DNA from: Symbiodinium natans
Lineage: Eukaryota > Sar > Dinophyceae > Suessiales > Symbiodiniaceae
Length of the DNA: 64,000 bases
Direction: 5' to 3'
Assembly: GCA_905221605.1 (NCBI GenBank)
Contig: CAJNDS010001114.1
Coordinates: 709,489 to 773,488, forward strand
Shown: positions 57,018 through 64,000 of the stretch, piece after piece
Layout: every line of letters starts with the position of its first letter
Position numbering within the stretch: the first letter of the stretch is position 1
Program-made: the position numbers and the translations under genes
Notes under the pieces: model-generated
What the model saw: the letters and a program-made list of their open reading frames with translations, nothing else
Database searches by the model: none
Told to the model about the DNA's origin: nothing

Positions 57018-57026
57018 AAAGAGATG
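57015..57026 (+). promoter_or_regulatory. TGTAAAAAGAG-ATG motif
   Basis: TTGTAAAAAGAGATGATG: the motif overlaps the stop codon of the AT-hook gene. Confidence 0.5.
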
Positions 57027-57620
57027 ATGCCCTTCCCCGAGCGGCGCAATGAGGCCGCGATGCTGCGGGCGTTTCACAAGCAGTATCCCAGCTACAACTT
57101 GACGCCGCTGCTCTACAAGCGGCAGCAGCAGTTGATCGATGCTCGCGCCTTCAACGAGTGGCTGGCCAACCGGCGGCAGCGCCAGGAGGGCGAGGCCTAT
57201 GCGGATGAAGTCGGGCGTGCTGTCGACGCCGTCAACCGAAGGATCCCTCAGCGGACGTGGCCGCTGGGCGGAACACGAGCGACTCGGGCGTCTACGGGGG
57301 GCTCATGTAAATGCAGGCCCGACCGGGCCAGCCGGCCCAGATTTATATAAATTTCTAAATGGCTGCTCGGGGTTCAAAACGCGAAAAAAACGGGCCCTGA
57401 AGCCATTTAGTTTTGTTTTTGGGTTCTCTAAATGGCTCTAAATGCCTCGTTTGGCGTCCTGCTCTGCGGAAAACGCCCCATTTAGAGGCATTTAGAGACC
57501 CAAAAAAAAATCTAAATGGCCCTTGGGGCCAGATTTGCTGCATTTATATAAATCCTGGCCCCCGCCAGCCCCCAGGACAAGAGAGGCGACTGGGCCCGCA
57601 CGTTGCACGTCAACTTCTAA
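57024..57620 (+). CDS. Small viral gene interrupted by a MITE
   Basis: Starts MMPFPERRNEAAMLRAFHKQ and continues YPSYNLTPLLYKRQQQLIDA, a charged helical protein of unknown role. At 57341 a palindromic MITE begins and supplies a premature stop. After the MITE the same frame resumes as ILAPASPQDKRGDWARTLHV and ends NF-stop at 57618. The element is 213 bases, so the frame is kept across it. The region just before the MITE may hold a further small shift. Confidence 0.55.
57341..57553. mobile_element. Palindromic MITE-like element, copy 2
   Basis: Same ends (ATTTATATAAATTTCTAAAT) and the same internal CTCTAAATGGCTCTAAATG and GTTTGGCGTCCTGCT blocks as copy 1, shorter by about 40 bases. It is inserted in a viral gene, so it arrived after the virus. 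Confidence 0.85.
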
Positions 57621-57630
57621 TAAAGAGATG
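57616..57630 (+). promoter_or_regulatory. CTAATAAAGAG-ATG motif
   Basis: TTCTAATAAAGAGATGG, overlapping the stop of the preceding gene. Confidence 0.5.
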
Positions 57631-59252
57631 GAGGAGCGGCGCGCGCACGGCTTCCGCGTACGGCCGTCATACTCACAGGTCCTGGGCTACTTTTGCACTT
57701 TGCACGCAGCGAAGTCTGAACATCTCGGTGTGAGAACAGAACAGCTAGTTCGCCCTGCGACGGTAACACGTGCAAGCCCAGAGGGCCCGGTGCTTCAAGA
57801 GCACATGTTGAAAGTACAACATCACGAGAACTTAGAACCTACCACACAGCTGCACGAATTGGCACATACAAGACACCACGAATGGCCGGTAATGTATGTG
57901 AGAGACACTGAATTTGCAGTAATCTCTTGGATCCCCCCCTGACAGCCGCAAAGCCATCTTGAAACACTATGGAACATACGACTTAAAGTCGGCAGCGAAA
58001 TGGAAATGCCTTTCCCATCACATCACTCTGCTGATATGTAAATCTGGGCTACATCGCTGAGGGCGAGCCCTTGCCCATCGACCTCCCAAACCGCAATGCC
58101 AGCATCCTGACTTCCAGCCACTTCTGGCTGGACGACTATCCCCAGAGCTCCGAGCCCGAGCCAGCCCCGCTGCCCCACACGACCGTGGACCCTGCAGCAG
58201 CCTACGAGGATGCCAACGAGGGCTACGATGGAGTGCCCTTCCCCCGCCGGGATTTTTTGCGCCCACGACCCTTTGACATGGACAGCCAACCGGATTTTGG
58301 GGCCGTGGACCCCGGGCAGGCTCTGAGAAACGACGGGTTTCAGCCCCCAGCACCGCCAAGCTTCCTCAGCCGGATGCAGCAGGCTGAAGCCGCTGCGGGA
58401 GCTGCAGCCGGACTGGCGGGCTCTGCCTCTGCCATTGCGGGTCACGGACAAGACCTATACAATGCAGCGCGCAGGGGAAGGAACTGGATCGACCGGAACC
58501 TGCGCATCCCGCGCACGCCCGAGGGCCTCGCGCCCCCGCCCGACGGGGTGGCTCCACCCCAAAGCATCGGCCGGCCAAGTGAAGTGGAGCCGCTTCTGGA
58601 GCGGGCGGGACAGCGAGCCCAGGAGGTGGAGAGGGCGGCAGCCCGAGACATCGAGCAGTTCATGAGCGAGCAGGTGGCCGAGGCCGAGGTGACCGAGGGC
58701 TTCGCTTCCACCGCAGAAGTGGCTGCGGGGGCCGCAGAAGCGGCAGCTGCAGCGGAGGGGCCAGGAGCGTTGGCGCTGTTTGGAGAGGCTGCATTGGGCA
58801 CGGCTGCGGGCATGGGAGCAGCAGCAGGAGGCCTTGCCGTGGCGGGTGGGGCAGCGGCGCTTGTGGGCACTGCGTGGGCGCTCCACGGCGGCATGGTGGC
58901 CGCAGAACATTTGCTGGGCTGGGGCGGCGGTGGCGGCACCGACACGGACGCTTCGCGGCAGGAGTTCGGTGCTGAGCAGCACTTCCAGCTCCGAGAACAA
59001 CAACGCCCGTGGACACAGTTCTACCGCATGGACGCCGACAGCGAATCGGAGCCGCGGGCCCAGCCGCCCCCGCGAGTGCAGGCTCGCCCCGCGAGGCCCA
59101 CGCGCTTCCCCACGGGCTTGAACCCCGCTCCCTTGGCGCAGTCCTCGGGCAGCGACTCCTCCCGCGGGCCTCGCATGCAGAGGCCGTCCCGCGCCGCACC
59201 GCCCCCTTCCTTCGAGGCGCTTCGAAGCGCGAGCGAGCCGGAGGCCGCGTGA
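57628..59252 (+). CDS. Ala/Gly-rich virion protein (putative minor capsid/membrane protein), split by an insertion
   Basis: The first 21 codons (57628-57690) read MEERRAHGFRVRPSYSQVLG plus Y. The frame then enters a 362-base insertion and resumes at 58053 as IAEGEPLPIDLPNRNASILT. The resumed part runs 400 codons to the stop at 59252. It has an acidic/proline N-terminal part, an Ala-rich stretch near FLSRMQQAEAAAGAAAGLAG, a long Ala/Gly hydrophobic region that could be a membrane or membrane-active segment, and a basic Ser/Pro tail. Its position just before the major capsid gene suggests a structural protein; I cannot name a family. Confidence 0.65.
57691..58052. mobile_element. 362-bp insertion with 9-bp target duplication
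   Basis: CTGGGCTAC occurs at 57682-57690 and again at 58044-58052. Removing 57691-58052 rejoins two in-frame halves of a viral gene. The inserted DNA is less GC-rich than the virus and shows no clear terminal repeat or known transposon feature. A 9-bp duplication points to transposition. Confidence 0.75.
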
Positions 59253-59264
59253 ATCTTTCGCTAC

Positions 59265-59278
59265 AAGTAAACAGTATG
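59265..59278 (+). promoter_or_regulatory. AAGTAAACAGT-ATG motif before the capsid gene
   Basis: CAAGTAAACAGTATGG, 20 bases after the previous stop. Confidence 0.4.
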
Positions 59279-60485
59279 GAGCAGGTGACTGCTGCCGTAA
59301 ATGATGAGCTCGTGCAATCTTTGTCGTTTAAGCTCGAGACCTCCAACGTCAACTACGTGCAGAGTCGCAAGGACGTGCAGTACTACCCGAGCTCGCTCAG
59401 CGTCTTCACGCCGACCACGAGCCGTGTGTGCCGCATACCGCTGACGAGCGGGATGGATTTTGTGGACGGCGAGAGCGTCAAGCTCGGCTTCACGGTGCGC
59501 AACAACTCCGGCACGGCCACGCTGCAGCTCGGCTCGCCGGACCCGTCGTGCCTCATCGACCGCATCGAGGTCTTCGCTAATGGCACTCGCATAGAGGACA
59601 TCTCCTACTACAACCGTTGCTCGTACCTCTACAGCCTCCTGAAGAACGAGGAGTGGTGGCTGAACCGGCACATCCAGGGTTTCCTGGCGGACGGCGGGGG
59701 CCACGCCGAGGAGATCCCGGCCTCGGGCTCCCGCACCGTGCTCATGAGCCCGCACCTCATCGGGATCTTCAATTGCGGCAAAATGCTCCCGCCCGAGCTC
59801 AACCTGGTGCTCCAGATCACCTTCGCCGACCCCACGGACGGGGCCCGCAACGTCAGCGGGAGCCAGGACTACACCATTGAAAACGTAAAGCTCTACGCCT
59901 CGCAGGTGACGCGCCCTCCGCGAGAGCTTCCAGAGGATCATGACCAGCGGGCGCAGCCTGGTTTTCAGCTTCCCGACCATGCACACACAGCTCTCTTCCG
60001 TCCCCGCAGGGTCCACCAGCTATAACATAACTGTCGCACGGGCGTTCACGAAGATGCTGGGCGCCTTCGTGACGTTCAACCGGTCGGATCTGGACACCGT
60101 TGACAACTTCGAGTACCCCGGCCCGAACGTGAACCGCAACCTGAAGAGCCAGCTGCAGCTGGGCGCGCTGCAGTACCCTCGCACGGCCAACGAGAGCATC
60201 GCGGAGCATCATCACTTCCTCGAGATCCTCGCGGGCACCTACGACTCGAAGCTGCGCAACATGCGCATCCGGGGCAACCTGTACGGAAACAATCAGTTCA
60301 TCGCGGCCTTCCCGGTCGAGCGGGTTCCGAAACACCCGCTCTCGGGCATCTCCACGCGCTCCGGAGACCTGTGCCGCTTCAGCTTCTCGAACATGGAGGC
60401 GGACCGCGTGGACCAGTGTTTTGTGCACATACTTAGCTTCCAATTGTGCACTTTGAGCTCGGCGGGCGTGTCGAGCCTCGACTGA
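59276..60485 (+). CDS. Major capsid protein, Polinton-like (double jelly-roll) type, one frameshift
   Basis: First part 59276-59911, from MEQVTAAVNDELVQSLSFKL, with RIEVFANGTRIEDISYYNRC and MLPPELNLVLQITFADPTDG. Second part 59913-60485, with MTSGRSLVFSFPTMHTQLSS and later GNLYGNNQFIAAFPVERVPK, ending SSLD-stop. Together about 402 residues, shorter than many double jelly-roll capsid proteins but of the right kind. The shift at about 59912 is one extra base or two missing. It could be an assembly error or a disabling mutation. Family assignment rests on sequence feel and gene neighbourhood (ATPase, penton-like protein, fibre). Confidence 0.75.
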
Positions 60486-60563
60486 TGAAACAGTGTTTCA
60501 GAGTATTTCAGAGTGTTTATATGTGCATTTTTTGCTCATTTCGACGCCGCCCTCAGAATTAGG

Positions 60564-60650
60564 ATGTGTGCATCAGTGACTTTTCTCGTGAAACAGGATG
60601 GCCAGCTCGTGACGCTGTCGGGCGCGGGGGGTCAGTTCCCTCGACTATAG
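60564..60650 (+). CDS. Possible 28-codon remnant
   Basis: ATG to TAG reading MCASVTFLVKQDGQLVTLSG then AGGQFPRL in the gap between the capsid and fibre genes. It may be the tail of a lost gene. Too short to be sure. Confidence 0.2.
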   Translation: MCASVTFLVKQDGQLVTLSGAGGQFPRL

Positions 60651-60661
60651 AGTAAAACATG
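60650..60661 (+). promoter_or_regulatory. GAGTAAAAC-ATG motif before the fibre gene
   Basis: TAGAGTAAAACATGAG. Confidence 0.5.
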
Positions 60662-63600
60662 AGTCTTTTCGAGTCCACGATCACCGGCAACATCCTCAAC
60701 GATGGCCAGACCCCCATCGCCACCATCGAGATGCAGGGCATCTCCGCGGGGCAGCTCGCCACGGTCCTCACGGCCTACACGCCCCTCACGGACACGACCG
60801 CCAACACCGCCTCTATCGGCACCAACTCGGCCGCCGTGGCCGCGCTGCAGACGCAGGTGGCGGCCATCCCCGCGCCGCCCGACCTGACGCCCTACGCTTT
60901 GGCGGCCGACCTCGCAGCAGCCGAGGGTCTCATCGCTGCCAACCAGTCAGTCCTCCATAACCAGCCTGAGCACTAGCCTCACCACGGGGCTGGCGGGGAA
61001 GGCCAACCAGTCGGCCCTGGACGCCCTGTAGCTGGACGTGAACGGCAAGAGCACGCCTGCCTCCGTGGACCTGAAGCTCGCGAACCATCCGACCAACGCC
61101 GCGATGAACAGCGCGATCACCTCGGCCAACAACGCCACGCTGGCCACGGTGGCGGCCAACTACGGGCTCAAGAGCACGCAGGACCAGCAGGCCCTCGACA
61201 TCGCGGCCCGGCAGACGGCCGCGGACGTCTCCCAGGCCATCGCCACCGCGCTCCTCCCGTACACCGACACCAGCGGCCTGAACAGCGCGGTGGCCCTGCG
61301 CACCACGCCCGCGGACGTGGACCAGAAGATCGCCACCGCCCTGCTGCCCCTGGTGGCCCAGACGGCCCTGGACGCCGCGCTGGCCCTCCGCGACGGGAGG
61401 CTCGACGCCGCCGAGGCGGCCCTGGCGACGCTGCAGGCAGCGGGCTTCCAGTCGGCTGCCGACGTTGCGGCGGCGCTCGCCACGGCCCTCGCAGCCTACA
61501 CCGACACCGCGGGGCTCGGCAGTTTGCTGGCCGTGCGGGACGCGCGCCTGGACGGGCACGACACGGACATCCTGGCCCTGCAGGGAGCGGGGCCCTTCGC
61601 CACGGCCGCGGACCTCTCGGCCTCCGAGGCGAGCCTGCAATCGGCCATCGACGCGCTCAACTCCGCGCTGGCCGCGCTCACCACGGGCGGCGGCACGAAC
61701 CTCGCCAACGCCCAGGCGTGGCCCGGGCAGACGACCTGGGACCTCCTGGTGGGCACCAACACGATCCGGAACTGGCACTTCAGCGCTCCCCTGAGCGTCA
61801 CCCTCGAGAACGACAACTTCACGCTGTCGCTGGCCTGCGACGCCTACACGCAGGCGGAGGGACCTCAGCGCCTACGTCCCGTGGACCGGGCTCCAGGCGC
61901 CCATTGTGAATGAAATTGGGCTTGCTCTCGCGTCGTACTACGACTCCGCGCAGGTGGACGCCCTCCTCGCGGGAGCGGCGGTGACCAACGCCCCCGCCTG
62001 GGGCGGGAACACCGTTTGGGAGCTGCTGACGGGGCAGGCCCTCCGGAACCTGCACTTCACCGGGCCACTGGTGGCCACGCTCCAGAACTCGGGGAACACC
62101 CTGCAGATCGACTGCCAGGCCTACGACCAGAGCCAGACGTACACGCAGGCCGAGGTGAACGCGCAGATCACGAGCGCCGTGGACGCTCAACGTCTCCCAG
62201 TACGCCACACAGGCCGACATCGACAGCTCCATCGCCTCCGAGCTCACCAACTACTGGAACCAGGGAGAGACCTCGGCGGAGATCGCGAGCCAGATCAGCT
62301 CCTCGGGGCTCCTCACCGAGGCCCAGGGGGACGCAAGATACAACATCACCAATGGGAATGCGGGGGGGGGAGGCATCGTTCCTATGGTTCTGGAGAACTT
62401 CCAGCCGCGCATGGTCCGAGCGCTGCTGCCCCAGGCTCCGTTGGGGGCCAATCTGATTTTGGGCAACTCTGCGACGGTTCAATTGACTTGTGACGCGTAT
62501 TCCAAGAGTGAGAGCGATGGGAGGTACTTCTCCAACAGCGACTTCACGCCCCTAGACTCCAGGTACAACATCGTCAACGGCAACGGCGGGGGAGGCATCA
62601 TTCCTATGGTTCTGGAGAATTTCCAGCCCCGCATGGTCCGAGCGCTGCTGCCCCAGGCTCCGTTGGGGGCCAATCTGATTTTGGGCAACTCTGCGACGGT
62701 TCAATTGACTTGTGATGCGTATTCCAAGAGCGAATCGGATTCACGCTATGCCCTGGCGGGGGTGCCCCCGTCGGATCCCCTGCTGGTCAACGACGTGCGC
62801 GCCAACACCGCCGATTATTTGACGCTGCGGGGCGGCAGTCTCGGCATCGAGTTCGAGGCCTCCAACGGGGCCGCCGTGGCCGACCTGTCCTCCAGCCTCT
62901 TCAGCCTCAAGACGGGCGTCAACATGCTGACCATGGGCCGCATCTTCGCGGACTCCAGCCTGGGCATCGCCACGGCCGGCAGCCTCCAGGCGGACACGGT
63001 GGAGCCCTTGCTTCCGACCAATCAGTTCCTCAACCTGAAGTCGGGCACCGTGTCCGTCAGGGTCACGGACCAGGCGGACCAGAGCCTCTGCACCTTTCGC
63101 AACGTCGGAGGTGCACACCGTGGCCCCGAGGCTGCGCGTGGACACGGAGCTCCACATCGACGACGCCACGGGCGCGGCCACGGGGCTGGTGACCAATGCG
63201 ATCTCCACGCGGGTCCAGGACACAGAGCTCACCATCACCGGAGGCTCTGGGGGCACCGTCGTCAATGGGGCCCTGGATGTGCAGGGCACGCTGACCTCAG
63301 CACGGAGCTGCGGGCGCCCACGGTGCGGGCGAGGCCCACAGACGACTACCTCACATTGACGGGCGGCACGCAGGGGACCTACCTCAACTCGGTGCTCTAC
63401 ACCGCCAGTGCGATTCGGGCCGACAACGGCATCGTTTCGAGCCCAGCATACCTGGAGCTCATCGGCGGCAGCACGGGCGTGCGGGCGCAGGGGGACCTGC
63501 AGGTCGTGTCCACCGCCAACAGCGCGGACGTGACGGCGGAGGTGCTGAACCTCGCGACTGCGGGCAATGCACGGCTACTGGTGGCCTGCAACGCGGGCTC

Positions 63601-64000
63601 GGGCGAGCTCACCGCCTCTTCCGCGGGAGGCGTGCAGCTCTACGCCCAGGACCAGGCCATCTTCCTGCGCACGGCGGCGACCGGGCCGGCCAACCTCATC
63701 GTGGAATCCAACACGGGCGGGGCCAATGATGGGGAAGTGATCGTGAACTATGGGTTCCAAAATCTCTCGGACGAGAAGCTGAAGCACAGCGTGGAGCCCG
63801 CAGGGCTCGAGGAGCTGCAGCAGGTCTTCGACACCGTGGCCCCAAAGTGGTACAGGCGGACCGAGGGCAGCCAGAAGCGCACGCTGGGCTTCATCGCGAA
63901 TGAAGTGCAGGAGACGGGGCCCGTGGGCCAGGCGCTGTGCGGCAAGCTCGTGGACGAGGAGCTGGGGGAGCTCGTGACGCTCGACTACAACCGCATGTGC
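60659..64000 (+). pseudogene. Fibre-like protein with C-terminal peptidase S74 chaperone, broken; runs off the window
   Basis: Starts MSLFESTITGNILNDGQTPI. The body is Ala/Thr-rich with repeated LxxAVALR-type helices and beta-rich modules ending CDAYTQAE/CDAYSKSESD; two modules at 62384 and 62606 are near-identical 222-base copies. The C-terminus shows NLSDEKLKHSVEPAGLEELQ and GFIANEVQETGPVG, typical of the peptidase S74 intramolecular chaperone. The serine at 63767 is the expected self-cleavage point. Reading needs frame changes near 60945, 61860, 62185, 63108 and 63300, and there is an in-frame TAG at 61029. The last two shifts compensate each other. It is therefore a decayed receptor-binding or spike gene. 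Confidence 0.8.
62340..62783 (+). repeat. 222-bp tandem duplication in the fibre gene
   Basis: Two adjacent copies of a module with PMVLENFQPRMVRALLPQAP; the second starts 222 bases after the first, which keeps the frame. Confidence 0.9.

Overview
The window looks like nuclear DNA of a dinoflagellate, a call made from the sequence alone. Three signs support it. Plant-type TTTAGGG telomere-like repeats are scattered everywhere. Very small exons sit in long introns that use GC as well as GT donors and end in AG followed by G. An intronless viral gene block is present. I could not run a database search, so species is not called.

About 0.3-41 kb is intron-dense, with nearly all readable coding on the minus strand. 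The best gene is a DHHC-type protein S-acyltransferase (about 9.19 kb down to 4.49 kb) rebuilt from small exons. It has the zinc-finger cysteines, the DHHC core, the following membrane segments, a TTxE-type motif and a C-terminal YDN..AVLGPNP block. Upstream, from 41.1 kb down to a terminal exon with stop at 11.67 kb, lie more than 20 further exon-sized open segments whose edges fit splice sites and whose lengths fit the reading frame. Their protein(s) I do not recognise. Telomere-like arrays lie close to many of these splice sites.

Between the 11.67-kb stop and the DHHC gene is a block of three different tandem arrays (73-, 62- and 42-bp units, 9.7-11.35 kb). From 41.3 to 45.6 kb I see no gene I can defend. 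From 45.57 to 50.26 kb is a 2.1-kb sequence present twice in direct orientation, with a palindrome-rich spacer. Next come a diverged long inverted repeat (50.75-51.30 kb) and a palindromic MITE-like element (51.34-51.59 kb).

From 52.0 kb to the window end is an endogenous Polinton-like (PLV-type) viral element. On the minus strand are a polymerase-remnant/SF1 helicase fusion and a small conserved gene. On the plus strand are a truncated C5-type DNA methyltransferase, an A32/FtsK-like packaging ATPase read through into a penton-like minor capsid protein, an AT-hook protein, a small gene cut by a second MITE copy, an Ala/Gly-rich virion protein cut by a 362-bp insertion with a 9-bp target duplication, the major capsid protein with one frameshift, and a long fibre gene ending in a peptidase S74 chaperone, broken by one stop and several frameshifts. 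Most plus-strand virion genes start just after a short TAAAA-type motif, suggesting a shared late promoter. The element looks integrated and decaying, and its right end lies outside the window.
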